64,000 nt of DNA, from contig NZ_JABBGJ010000015.1 in assembly GCF_012927345.1 (NCBI RefSeq), forward strand, positions 62,001 through 126,000, read 5' to 3'. This stretch comes from Paraburkholderia polaris (GTDB lineage Bacteria > Pseudomonadota > Gammaproteobacteria > Burkholderiales > Burkholderiaceae). Both the position numbers and the translations under genes were made by a program. Positions 1 to 7,909 of this stretch are shown in pieces; within the stretch, counting starts at the first letter, position 1, and each line of letters begins with the position of its first letter. The notes under the pieces were generated by a model, which worked only from the letters and a program-made list of their open reading frames with translations, did no database searches and was not told the DNA's origin.

Positions 1-219
1 GGCGTCCACTGGATGACGCCTCTGGGTAGCGTAACCGTCGACGGTCAATTCGAGTTCGTCGAAAGTCCGCCGATGGCAGGTGGCATGCGCGCCGGAGCCG
101 TCCGCGAATTCGACTATAGCCGTGGCCGCGCGGGTCGGCTCGGGCAGGTGCGCGATATGCACTGCGCAGCCCGGATAAAGATGTGAGTCGGCAACTTGGA
201 TCTGGACGGAATCGGACAT
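1..219 (-). CDS. hypothetical protein, N-terminal part only (runs off the window)
   Basis: Reading the minus strand from the ATG at 219-217 gives 73 codons with no stop, so the gene continues beyond the left edge. The protein begins MSDSVQIQVADSHLYPGCAV. I recognise no family and see no signal peptide or membrane segment. It is divergent from the IclR gene at 395 with a 175-bp gap between them. Coding is supported by an open frame in GC-rich sequence with normal codon choice and a plausible start. Function unknown. Confidence 0.55.
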   Translation of the reverse strand, partial: MSDSVQIQVADSHLYPGCAVHIAHLPEPTRAATAIVEFADGSGAHATCHRRTFDELELTVDGYATQRRHPVDA

Positions 220-394
220 GAGCGTGGTCTCCGGACGCCTGGCGGGAACCAGGGCGCGGCAGTGAGGCCTCGCGCGATGGACCGCACCAAAGCATAGCAC
301 CGCGCGAAACGAAAATGACCGCCGTGTGCTTCGCGCTATCATGTTGATCTGTACCCGATGAACAGCAGAGACAACGGCAAAGACGGCAGCCAAG

Positions 395-1366
395 ATGGCA
401 AAAGAAGAGCAGACAGGAGCGGGACGCAAGCACGCGAGGCCACGCGGTGCGACGGCCCCGGCTTCACAGGACGATGCGGCGTTGTCCCACGCGGACGGCG
501 CCGATACGACCGATTCCCCCGATGAAGAGAGCACCGGCGGATCGACTTATCTCGTGCCGGGGCTGGAGCGCGGCCTGCGCATCCTCGCCGAATTCAGCGC
601 GCGCGAGCCGATTCTGGGCGCGCCCGAATTGTCGAAGCGCATCGGCATTCCGCGCACCACCACATTTCGTCTACTGCAAACGCTCGAAGCTTTAGGCTTT
701 CTCGAACGCGTAAACGGCGACCGCTATTTCCGCTTGAGCGTCGCGGTGTTGCGGCTCGGTTTCGAATACTTGAGTTCACTCGAACTCACCGACGTCGGCA
801 CGCCGATTCTCGAACGTTTGCGCGACGCGACCGGCCTCAGCACGCATCTGCTGATCCGCGACCAGCGCGACGTAGTGTTCGTCGCCAAAGCGCAAACCCA
901 TGAGCCGATGTTCAGTTCGGTGAAGGTGCATGTCGGGACGCGTCTGCCCGCGCATGCAACCGTTCATGGCCAGGTGCTGATGGGCGATTTGAGTTTCGAA
1001 GAATTACGTCAGTTGTACCCCGAGCCGCAACTCGAACGTTTCACCGAACGCACGCCGGCGACTGTCGAAGAGCTATATGGAAGAGTGCGCGAAAGCGCGG
1101 CGCTCGGCTATGCGTTGAGCGAAGCGTCTTTCGAAAGAGGGATTTCGGTAGTGAGCGCGCCGGTGCGCGACCAAAGCGGCAAGATTGCAGCCGCGTTGAC
1201 CGTCACCATTCCGCGTTCCGATATCGGTGAAGCGGAGGAACGCGAGCCGCTCATCATCGCGGTTTGCCAGGCGGCGCTCGAATTGTCCGAGCGGCTCAGC
1301 TATCGTCCGCGGCCGGATGATCCGACTGCGGCTCAAGCGCGTCGCAGACCGGTTGCGGCGAACTGA
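395..1366 (+). CDS. IclR-family transcriptional regulator (first of two paralogues)
   Basis: A 323-aa DNA-binding regulator. After a low-complexity N-terminal extension of about 50 residues comes the IclR winged helix-turn-helix: VPGLERGLRIL, then GAPELSKRIGIPRTT as the recognition region and FRLLQTLEALGFLER as the wing. The effector-binding domain follows, with the family-typical VGTRLPAHATVHGQVLM and GISVVSAPVRD segments. It is strikingly similar, block by block, to the IclR protein encoded inside the operon at 7022. The porin gene and the catabolic operon lie just downstream, so one of them is its likely target (inference). The exact start is uncertain because the extension is poorly constrained and no strong ribosome site precedes 395. 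Effector unknown. Confidence 0.9.
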   Translation: MAKEEQTGAGRKHARPRGATAPASQDDAALSHADGADTTDSPDEESTGGSTYLVPGLERGLRILAEFSAREPILGAPELSKRIGIPRTTTFRLLQTLEALGFLERVNGDRYFRLSVAVLRLGFEYLSSLELTDVGTPILERLRDATGLSTHLLIRDQRDVVFVAKAQTHEPMFSSVKVHVGTRLPAHATVHGQVLMGDLSFEELRQLYPEPQLERFTERTPATVEELYGRVRESAALGYALSEASFERGISVVSAPVRDQSGKIAAALTVTIPRSDIGEAEEREPLIIAVCQAALELSERLSYRPRPDDPTAAQARRRPVAAN

Positions 1367-1391
1367 TTCGGCTTCTGTTTTTGCTTATATA

Positions 1392-1430
1392 AAGCGACCC
1401 GGGTGCGTAAGCAGCCGGGTCGTTTGCTTT
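1392..1430. terminator. hairpin between convergent iclR and porin genes
   Basis: CGACCCGG at 1395-1402 pairs with CCGGGTCG at 1415-1422, extended by A/T pairs, and a T-rich stretch follows on the plus strand. It sits in the short gap between convergent genes, as expected for a shared, roughly bidirectional terminator. Confidence 0.6.
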
Positions 1431-1469
1431 ACAGCGCCGACATCGATATCAACACCGACATGGCTGCCG

Positions 1470-2546
1470 TCAGAACGAGTGGTGGATACCCGTCAGGAAA
1501 ATCGTCTGGTTCCGGCCGCTCGATACACCCGCCGTAAAGAACGCGGCGTCCGTATTCGAGCCCGCGCGCTCATACAGCGCATTCACATACAACTGCGTCG
1601 ACTTCGACAGCGCATAGATATCGCCGATCTCAAACTGCGTCCAGCGATGGCCGGCCATTGTAGTGGTCGCGGCACCGCCGGCAACGCTGTTGAATGGCGT
1701 GAATTGGTAGTTCGCGCCCACGTCGTAGCTCTGATACGTGTCCGAATGGCCGGACGATTCCAGCTTCACACGCGTGTACAAGCCATGTACCAGCAGCTTG
1801 CCGAACTGGTATGACGCGCCCGCGCCCATGTTCTCGACCTTGTCCGCCGTGTAGTTCGCCGCGGCGACACCCTGGAAGGTGGTGATGCCCGTCGTCACGA
1901 TCGACGGCGTACGGTCGTGCTCGTTCGCATAGGTCGCGCCGGCCTTGAATGGACCGTTCGCATAGCTAAGCGCAAAGCTCAGTGTCTTGCCGGTCGAGAA
2001 GTTGGTCGTGTTACCGAGACCCATCATCGCGCCGACCGAGAAGCCGTTGAAACTCGCCGAACGGAACTTCACCGAATTGTCGAACGGCACCACGCCCGTG
2101 TCGGCGAGTTCGTCGATGTTGCCTGGATGGAACGCGTACCAGCTCGCGGCTTGATAACCCGTGCTAAACGGACCCAGCACGTCGAAGCTGAATGGCGTCT
2201 GATGGCCGAGTGTCACGGTGCCGATCTGGTCCGAACTCAAGCCCACGAACGCCTGACGATTGAACAGCGTGCCCGCTTTGGCGAATGCCCCCGTGGTCGT
2301 ATAGAAGCCGTTTTCCAACTGGAAAACCGTCTTCAGACCGCCGCCCAAATCCTCGACGCCCTTCAGGCCCCAGCGGTCCGGCTGCATGTTGCCTTGTTCT
2401 TCGATCCACTTCGAACTGCCACCCGCATTGCTGATATACGCGACACCGGCATCCAGGCTGCCGTATAGCGTCACACTGCTCTGTGCCCATGCGCCAGTCG
2501 TTGCGCAGATTGCCGTCAAGCCGGCCGCCGCAATGATGTGCTTCAC
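1470..2546 (-). CDS. Gram-negative outer-membrane porin
   Basis: A 358-aa trimeric-type beta-barrel porin (OmpC-like family common in Burkholderiales). It begins with a Sec signal peptide ending near TGAWAQ, followed by SSVTLYGSLDAGVAYISN, the characteristic first strand. Many alternating hydrophobic strands follow, and the chain ends in the terminal Phe (HHSF) needed for outer-membrane assembly. The gene is divergent from the catabolic operon that starts at 2987 and shares its 440-bp regulatory gap. It plausibly admits the operon's substrate to the periplasm (inference). General porins are numerous in these genomes, so substrate specificity cannot be read from sequence. Confidence 0.92.
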   Translation of the reverse strand: MKHIIAAAGLTAICATTGAWAQSSVTLYGSLDAGVAYISNAGGSSKWIEEQGNMQPDRWGLKGVEDLGGGLKTVFQLENGFYTTTGAFAKAGTLFNRQAFVGLSSDQIGTVTLGHQTPFSFDVLGPFSTGYQAASWYAFHPGNIDELADTGVVPFDNSVKFRSASFNGFSVGAMMGLGNTTNFSTGKTLSFALSYANGPFKAGATYANEHDRTPSIVTTGITTFQGVAAANYTADKVENMGAGASYQFGKLLVHGLYTRVKLESSGHSDTYQSYDVGANYQFTPFNSVAGGAATTTMAGHRWTQFEIGDIYALSKSTQLYVNALYERAGSNTDAAFFTAGVSSGRNQTIFLTGIHHSF

Positions 2547-2920
2547 CGTTGGTTCTCCTGATCACACGACGGATAGCTCGCGCCGATTTCGTCGTCCCTG
2601 ATCCTTGCTTTGGGTTGAATGCAGCTTCGGGTTTATGCGCCAAAACTGCTACGCTTTATGTTCCACCTATGGGCGTTTGTATCGCCTATGGAAAAGTATA
2701 GTGACTCTAGAGGCGGTCAAAATAAATTTTCGGACCCCGTACAAACCCGTATGAAGGCGTCGACATTTGTCTGAAAATTACCGGTAAACCCAAGCCCAGA
2801 AAGGCTCTTGAGCAAACGCGGCCATTCATCTCACTTCACGCAAAGCTGTGTTGTGAACGCCACAGTCGGTGTTTTCCCCTACCAGCCCAGATTTTTATTT
2901 TCTCTAGCCAAGGTCACTCC

Positions 2921-2926
2921 TATAAT
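2921..2926 (+). promoter_or_regulatory. TATAAT -10 element of the catabolic operon
   Basis: A perfect sigma-70 -10 hexamer lies about 60 bp before the first operon gene, with no good -35 at 16-18 bp upstream. That suggests activator help or a regulated promoter. Transcription would start near 2933, placing the 2944-2963 inverted repeat just downstream. Confidence 0.5.
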
Positions 2927-2943
2927 TATCCATACACGAACTG

Positions 2944-2963
2944 ATGTTCCTTGTATGGAACAT
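2944..2963. promoter_or_regulatory. perfect inverted repeat, candidate IclR operator
   Basis: ATGTTCC and GGAACAT form perfect 7-bp arms around a 6-bp spacer (TTGTAT). The site lies between the TATAAT box and the first operon gene, the position of a repressor operator. Two IclR-family genes are linked, one immediately beside the porin and one within the operon, so an IclR protein is the most likely ligand (inference). Confidence 0.6.
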
Positions 2964-2986
2964 AAGGCTTCAGGAGAAGGCGAGAA

Positions 2987-3301
2987 ATGACTGAACAATG
3001 GCGCTGCGCCGGCCATGCCGGCGACCTGTCCGAAGACGCGCCGCTCGAGTTCAAACTCGACGGCACCGAAATCGGCATCTACAAGGTGGGCGATGCGCTG
3101 TACGCGCTGGAAAACGTCTGCCCCCATGCGTACGCGCTGCTGACGCAGGGCTTTGTCGACGGCGACACCGTCGAATGCCCGCTGCACGAAGCCGTGTTCC
3201 ATATCCCGACCGGCAAATGCTTGAAAGAGCCCGGTGGCCGCGACCTGAAGATGTACTCGGTACGTCTCGCCGGCGAAGAAATCCAGATCAAGGTGGAATG
3301 A
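2987..3301 (+). CDS. Rieske [2Fe-2S] ferredoxin of an oxygenase system
   Basis: A 104-aa soluble electron carrier that would pass electrons from the reductase at 13684 to the Rieske oxygenase at 3664. The cluster ligands are visible as C45-x-H47 (CPH) and C64-x2-H67 (CPLH), separated by 16 residues as in BphA3/NDO-type ferredoxins. Length is normal for the family. It is the first gene of the operon; an AGGAGAAGG-type ribosome site lies close before the ATG. The next gene starts two bases after its stop codon, indicating co-translation. A NirD-like small subunit is an alternative for such short Rieske proteins, but the neighbours argue for an oxygenase ferredoxin. Confidence 0.9.
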   Translation: MTEQWRCAGHAGDLSEDAPLEFKLDGTEIGIYKVGDALYALENVCPHAYALLTQGFVDGDTVECPLHEAVFHIPTGKCLKEPGGRDLKMYSVRLAGEEIQIKVE

Positions 3302-3302
3302 C

Positions 3303-3614
3303 ATGCGAGAGCAAACCGTGAACTTCAATCCCTTCCTGAAGCCGTGGCTCGCGCCGCAGCCGAACAACGTCGCCGGCAAGGGTGTGATCGAAAAACCGGG
3401 CGAGACCGAAAACTTCATCTGGCAAACGCGTAAAGCGGAGCCGACCCAGTACGAAAACGACTTCGGCGATGCGCTTGAAAAGGTTTTCGAAGCCGGCGCG
3501 AATGAGTTGCAGGAAGTCGTCGACGGGTTGAATCGTGTGGGCTTCCGCACTCCGGAAGGCAACACGTGGGACGCCGACCGTCTCGCCGCCGAATTCCGCC
3601 TGCTCGCCGAATAA
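3303..3614 (+). CDS. small conserved protein with a recombinase-like helix-turn-helix region
   Basis: A 103-aa protein without signal peptide or membrane segment. The N-terminal half is rich in Pro and Asn (NPFLKPWLAPQPNNVAGKGV). The C-terminal half is predicted helical, ending VVDGLNRVGFRTPEGNTWDADRL, which resembles the recombinase-type HTH that reads small-scale repeats such as 'GFRTPxGxxW' in serine recombinases. From memory, proteins of this type occur beside Rieske ferredoxin and oxygenase genes in Burkholderiales; I cannot verify that here. It lies 1 bp after the ferredoxin gene and 49 bp before the oxygenase gene. Role unknown: an accessory subunit or a regulator are both possible. 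Confidence 0.7.
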   Translation: MREQTVNFNPFLKPWLAPQPNNVAGKGVIEKPGETENFIWQTRKAEPTQYENDFGDALEKVFEAGANELQEVVDGLNRVGFRTPEGNTWDADRLAAEFRLLAE

Positions 3615-3663
3615 GCGCGCTTTCCCGAACACGTCTCATCGCTTTCGTATCCGGAGTCTCTTT

Positions 3664-4761
3664 ATGACGTCCCCCAATACAACGACACAAGCCGCGGCCG
3701 ACCCGATCCAGTCGTATCTGAACAAAGGCCTGCGTAATTACTGGTATCCCGTTGCACCGAGCTGGCAAGTCGGCGACGCGCCGGTCGGCATCACGCGCCT
3801 CGGCGACCAGATCGTGCTGTGGCGCGACAAGGAAGGCAAAGTCCGCGCGCTCGAAGACCGCTGCCCGCACCGCGGCGCGCGTCTGTCGCTCGGCTGGAAT
3901 CTCGGCGGCAGCGTGGCGTGCTGGTATCACGGTATTGAAATCGACGGCGGCGGCACGGTCACGAAAGTCCCGGCTGTCTCGAACTGCCCGCTGGAAGGCC
4001 AGAAGTGCGTGAAGTCGTATCCGGTCGAAGAGCATGCCGGCGCGATCTTCCTGTGGTTCGGCGACGATGCCCATAAAGAACCCACGCCGCTCGTGCTGCC
4101 GGAAGAACTGGTCGGCGACGAGTACGCGAACTTCCTGTGCATGTCGCACTGGAAGTGCAATTACCAGTACGCGATCGACAACGTGATGGACCCGATGCAC
4201 GGTGCGTATCTGCACGCGACGTCGCATTCGATGGCCGAAGGCGACAAGCAGGCCGACATGCGCGTGCGCAAGACCGAAACCGGTCTGATGTTCGAAAAGG
4301 TCGGCCAGCGTGACGTGAACTTCGACTGGGTCGAACTCGGCGAAACCGGCACGCTGTGGATGCGCCTCGCGATTCCGTACAAGAAGAAGTTCGGCCCGGG
4401 CGGCAACTTCGGGATCATCGGTTTTGCTACGCCGGTCGATGAAGACAACTGCCAGGTTTACTTCTGGCGTACGCGCAAGGTGTCGGGCTGGCAGCGTGAC
4501 GCATGGCGCTTCATGTATCGCAACCGTCTGGAAGCGCTGCATTGGGCCGTGCTGGAACAGGACCGCTATGTTCTGGAAAGCATGGCGCCGAACGCACGCG
4601 AGCACGAATTTCTCTATCAGCACGACGTCGGCATGACGCGTGTGCGGCGCATGTTCCGTCAGCGCGCGCAGCAGCATTTCGCTGAACTGGATGCCTATCA
4701 CGCTCAAGCCGCTCAAGCCGGCGCAGTTCAAACCGAAGCAGCGGGCCACAGCCATGCATAA
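3664..4761 (+). CDS. Rieske non-heme iron oxygenase, alpha subunit
   Basis: A 365-aa catalytic subunit that would activate O2 for ring hydroxylation or O-demethylation. The Rieske centre is C67-x-H69 and C86-x2-H89 (DRCPHRG and ACWYHG). The mononuclear iron site is seen in IDNVMDPMHGAYLH, with D176, H179 and H184. Length and the absence of a beta-subunit gene fit the single-subunit (phthalate/vanillate/carbazole-type) class. Start chosen at the ATG 3664, because the open frame runs on upstream over the previous gene without homology. Its last 8 nt overlap the following SDR gene. Ferredoxin and reductase partners are in the same operon, giving a three-component system. Substrate unknown. Confidence 0.92.
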   Translation: MTSPNTTTQAAADPIQSYLNKGLRNYWYPVAPSWQVGDAPVGITRLGDQIVLWRDKEGKVRALEDRCPHRGARLSLGWNLGGSVACWYHGIEIDGGGTVTKVPAVSNCPLEGQKCVKSYPVEEHAGAIFLWFGDDAHKEPTPLVLPEELVGDEYANFLCMSHWKCNYQYAIDNVMDPMHGAYLHATSHSMAEGDKQADMRVRKTETGLMFEKVGQRDVNFDWVELGETGTLWMRLAIPYKKKFGPGGNFGIIGFATPVDEDNCQVYFWRTRKVSGWQRDAWRFMYRNRLEALHWAVLEQDRYVLESMAPNAREHEFLYQHDVGMTRVRRMFRQRAQQHFAELDAYHAQAAQAGAVQTEAAGHSHA

Positions 4762-5530
4762 CGAAGCGCCACCGGCATTGTCAGCACTCAAAGGCCGGCG
4801 CGTCCTTGTGACGGGCGGCGCGCGTGGTCTCGGCGCGGCGTTTGTTCGCTCGCTGGTGCAAGCCGGCGCGCAAGTGGTGTTCGGCGACGTGCTGCATGAC
4901 GAAGGCCGAGCGCTCGCTGCGTCGCTGGTCGAGCAAGGCCATGAGGTGACGTATCTGCCGCTTGATCTCGCTGATCCCGCCAGCATCAAGCAATTCGCCG
5001 ATCAGGCCGCGGCACAACTCGGCGGTCTGGACGCGCTGATCAACAACGCGGCGATCACCAACTCGGGCGGCAAGTTCGCTGACGAGTTGTCGGTCGACAC
5101 GTGGGACGCCGTGATGAACGTCAACGTGCGCGGCACGTGGCTGATGAGCACCGCCGCATTGCCGTATTTGCGCGACTCGGGCCGCGGCAGCATCGTCAAC
5201 ATCGCCTCGGATACGGCGATGTGGGGCGCACCGAAGCTGCTCGCGTATGTCGCGAGCAAGGGCGCCGTGATCTCGATGACCCGCTCGCTGGCGCGCGAAT
5301 TCGGTGCACATCAAGTGACGGTCAACGCGATCGCGCCGGGCCTCACCGAAGTCGAGGCCACCGCCTACGTGCCCGCCGAGCGCCACCAGTATTACCTGCA
5401 AGGCCGCGCGCTGACGCGCGCACAAGTGCCCGACGACGTCACCGGGCCCGTGCTGTTCCTGTTGTCAGACGCCGCGCGCTTCGTGACCGGCCAGTTGCTG
5501 CCGGTCAACGGCGGCTTCGTGATGAATTGA
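4754..5530 (+). CDS. short-chain dehydrogenase/reductase, probable cis-diol dehydrogenase
   Basis: A 258-aa classical SDR with the cofactor motif TGGARGLGAAF near the N terminus, NNAAITN, the catalytic Ser in NIASDTAMW and an intact Tyr-x3-Lys (AYVASKGA). Its position after a Rieske oxygenase fits oxidation of a cis-dihydrodiol to a catechol with NAD+ (inference from context). The ATG lies inside the end of the oxygenase gene (8-nt overlap), implying coupled translation. It differs from the operon's second SDR, which lacks the Tyr/Lys pair. Confidence 0.88.
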   Translation: MHNEAPPALSALKGRRVLVTGGARGLGAAFVRSLVQAGAQVVFGDVLHDEGRALAASLVEQGHEVTYLPLDLADPASIKQFADQAAAQLGGLDALINNAAITNSGGKFADELSVDTWDAVMNVNVRGTWLMSTAALPYLRDSGRGSIVNIASDTAMWGAPKLLAYVASKGAVISMTRSLAREFGAHQVTVNAIAPGLTEVEATAYVPAERHQYYLQGRALTRAQVPDDVTGPVLFLLSDAARFVTGQLLPVNGGFVMN

Positions 5531-5556
5531 TCTTGTCGAATCGTAAGGAGAAAGAG

Positions 5557-6084
5557 ATGGCGGACGCCGATATCGAACGCAAATCGTGGGACCAACCCGC
5601 GGACGCGAGCTTTGCACAATGGTTGGACAGCCGCGTCGCGCGCCTGGAAACGCGTCGTTATGACTGGGATGCGCTGAAGTTCCAGGCCGACTACGACCCG
5701 AAATATCGCCGCGCGCAAATGCGCTATGTCGGCACGGGCGGCACGGGCGTCGCGAAGGACGTGAACACGGTGCCCGCAGGCGGCTTCACGTTTTCGACGA
5801 TGGTGATCCCGGCCGGCAACATCGGCCCGAGCCATATTCATATGGACGTCGAAGAAATTTTCTTCGTGCTGCGCGGCAAGATGAAAGTGATCTGCGAGAA
5901 AGACGGCGAAACGTGGGCAGCCGTGCTCGGCGAACGCGATCTGATTTCGGTGCCGCCGGGCGTCTATCGCACGGAAGTGAACATCGGCGAAGAAGACGCG
6001 TTGATGTGCGTGATGCTCGGCGCAGCCAAGCCGATCACGCCGACCTACCCGCCGGATTCGCCTTTGGCCGCGCTCAAGCGCTAA
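5557..6084 (+). CDS. cupin-domain protein
   Basis: A 175-aa protein with one cupin beta-barrel. Motif 1 is visible as SHIHMDVEEIFFVLRGKMKV (two His and a Glu for metal binding) and motif 2 as GERDLISVPPGVYRTEVN. There is no signal peptide. A good AAGGAG ribosome site precedes the ATG at 5557. Cupins in aromatic operons act as dioxygenases, isomerases or oxalate-type decarboxylases, and this one cannot be assigned to any of them from sequence alone. Motif 2 shows Tyr-Arg where many metal cupins have His, so a full metal ligand set is uncertain. Confidence 0.82.
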   Translation: MADADIERKSWDQPADASFAQWLDSRVARLETRRYDWDALKFQADYDPKYRRAQMRYVGTGGTGVAKDVNTVPAGGFTFSTMVIPAGNIGPSHIHMDVEEIFFVLRGKMKVICEKDGETWAAVLGERDLISVPPGVYRTEVNIGEEDALMCVMLGAAKPITPTYPPDSPLAALKR

Positions 6085-6130
6085 GCCTTTAACTACCAGC
6101 GCAGTCTCACGAAAACCCGCGAAGGAAATC

Positions 6131-7021
6131 ATGTCCGCAGTCCCGTCCGCTACCGTCGATCAAAACGCTACGCTCGAAGCGCGCCTTGCACGCTTTCCCG
6201 CGCAGCAGATCTGGCTGTCATCGCAACGCGCGGTGAGCTATCGCGACGTGGATAGCGCCGAAAGCGAAGCGCTGCCTTTGGTGCTGCTGCACGGTATCGG
6301 TTCGGGCGCGGCTTCGTGGGTGCAGCAGTTTGAAGTGCTGGGGGAAACGTGCCGTGTGCTGGCGTGGGATGCGCCGGGGTATGGCGCATCAACACCCGTA
6401 GAAGCCGATTCGCCCGCTGCAAGTGATTACGCAACCGTATTGACGGAATGGCTCGACGCGCTCGGCATTGAACGCTGCGTGCTGCTCGGTCATTCGCTCG
6501 GCGCGATCATCGCGGGCGCGTTTGCTGTGACGAATCCGCAGCGCGTGGCCGGCTTGCTGTTGTTGTCGCCTGCTGGCGGTTACGGCGCGGCATCGGCGGA
6601 AGTTCGCGAAACGAAACGCGATCAACGTCTTGCCATGCTGAAAGAGTTGGGCCCGCAAGGTCTCGCTGAGAAACGCAGCACCAATATGTTGTCCGCTCAC
6701 GCGAACGACGAAGCGCGCGCATGGGTGCGCTGGAACATGTCACGCGTGATCCCGCACGGCTATGCGCAAGCGACGCATCTGCTCGCCAATGCCGATCTCG
6801 CCAGCGATCTCGCGCGCTACAAAGGCCGCATCAACGTCGCGGTCGGCGCAGACGACACCATTACGCCCCCCGAAGCCTGCGAGCGACTCGCACTGGCTGC
6901 CGGCACCCAATTGCAAGTCGTGCCACGCGCGGGGCATGCCGGTTATATCGAAGCACCTGCCGCGTACACCGCGATCATCGACACGTTCTGCCGCGCGAGC
7001 GACGGACAACGGAGCCAATGA
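6131..7021 (+). CDS. alpha/beta-hydrolase, meta-cleavage-product hydrolase-like
   Basis: A 296-aa alpha/beta-fold hydrolase. The oxyanion region is LLHGIGSGAASW, the nucleophile elbow GHSLGA (Ser), the acid lies in VGADDTITP and the catalytic His in RAGHAGYIEAP. This arrangement is that of MhpC/BphD-type C-C hydrolases and related esterases. In an operon with an extradiol dioxygenase it could split the ring-cleavage product (inference). The stop codon is followed immediately by the ATG of the IclR gene at 7022. Confidence 0.85.
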   Translation: MSAVPSATVDQNATLEARLARFPAQQIWLSSQRAVSYRDVDSAESEALPLVLLHGIGSGAASWVQQFEVLGETCRVLAWDAPGYGASTPVEADSPAASDYATVLTEWLDALGIERCVLLGHSLGAIIAGAFAVTNPQRVAGLLLLSPAGGYGAASAEVRETKRDQRLAMLKELGPQGLAEKRSTNMLSAHANDEARAWVRWNMSRVIPHGYAQATHLLANADLASDLARYKGRINVAVGADDTITPPEACERLALAAGTQLQVVPRAGHAGYIEAPAAYTAIIDTFCRASDGQRSQ

Positions 7022-7909
7022 ATGACGCCCGACACGATTAACGCCGAGCGCGACGCGGACGACGACCGCAACGACACCAGCAGCGATATCAGCTATCGCG
7101 TGCCGGGTCTGGAGCGCGGTCTGAAGATTCTGACGGAGTTCTCGCCGCGCGAGCCCGTTCTCGGCGCACCGGAATTATCGAAGCGCCTGAAGATTCCCCG
7201 CACGACGGTGTTCCGTCTGCTGCAAACACTCGAATCGCTCGGCTTTCTCGAGCGCGCCGATAAGGACCGCAACTATCGCCTCGGCGTCGCGGTGCTGCGG
7301 CTCGGTTTCGAATACCTGAGCTCGCTCGAATTGACCGACCTCGGTTTGCCCATTATCGAAGTATTGCGCAACGACACCGGCTTGACGAGCCATATCGTGA
7401 TTCGTGATGGACGTGATGTTGTATTCGTTGCCAAGGCGCAAAGCCACGCGCCGATTTTCAGCTCGGTGAAGGTGAACGTCGGTACCCGTCTGCCGGCTTA
7501 CGCGACGACGCACGGTCAGGTGCTGATGGGCGACATGACGCTCGAGGACTTGAAAAAGCTCTATCCCGAGCCGGAGCTCGAACGCTTCACGAAGCAGACG
7601 CCTGCCTCTATCGACGACCTGTACGAACGGATTCGCGACGACGCCAAGCGCGGCTACGCGATCAGCGAGTCGTCATTCGAACGCGGCATTTCGGTGGTGA
7701 GCGCGCCGGTGCGCAACGACACGGGCCGCATCGTCGCCGTGATCACGACGACGATTCCGCGCCACGAGATCGACGCCTCGTTGCTCGATAGCGGCCTGAT
7801 CGACAAGGTCCGCCGCGCGGCTGACGAACTGTCGCAGCGGCTCAACTATCGGCCGAAGGGTAGCCCGAACGCGGGCGCGAAATACTTTAAGGCACTGGGG
7901 CTCAAATGA
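7022..7909 (+). CDS. IclR-family transcriptional regulator (operon-internal paralogue)
   Basis: A 295-aa regulator with the IclR winged HTH (RVPGLERGLKILTEFS, GAPELSKRLKIPRTTVF, FRLLQTLESLGFLER) and an effector domain containing VGTRLPAYATTHGQVLM and ERGISVVSAPVRN. It matches the regulator at 395 along nearly its whole length apart from the N-terminal extension, so the two derive from one duplication. Its ATG abuts the hydrolase stop, and its own stop overlaps the next ATG by 4 nt (ATGA). It is therefore expressed with the operon, a layout giving feedback on the palindrome at 2944 (inference). Confidence 0.92.
   Translation: MTPDTINAERDADDDRNDTSSDISYRVPGLERGLKILTEFSPREPVLGAPELSKRLKIPRTTVFRLLQTLESLGFLERADKDRNYRLGVAVLRLGFEYLSSLELTDLGLPIIEVLRNDTGLTSHIVIRDGRDVVFVAKAQSHAPIFSSVKVNVGTRLPAYATTHGQVLMGDMTLEDLKKLYPEPELERFTKQTPASIDDLYERIRDDAKRGYAISESSFERGISVVSAPVRNDTGRIVAVITTTIPRHEIDASLLDSGLIDKVRRAADELSQRLNYRPKGSPNAGAKYFKALGLK

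Larger units (their letters stand above)
2547..2986. promoter_or_regulatory. divergent regulatory region between porin and catabolic operon
   Basis: This 440-bp gap has no convincing gene and is visibly more AT-rich than its surroundings. Elements I can point to are the TATAAT hexamer and palindrome listed separately. Two operator-like half-sites, ATGTTCC at 2658-2664 and TATGGAA at 2687-2693, lie nearer the porin. On the minus strand, TTGACC (2720-2715) and TATACT (2700-2695) resemble a porin promoter, but with a short 14-bp spacer. Confidence 0.55.

Noticed and set aside
3415..4989. 524-codon minus-strand frame
   Set aside because: Antisense to the oxygenase and the start of the SDR gene; composition is that of a shadow frame.
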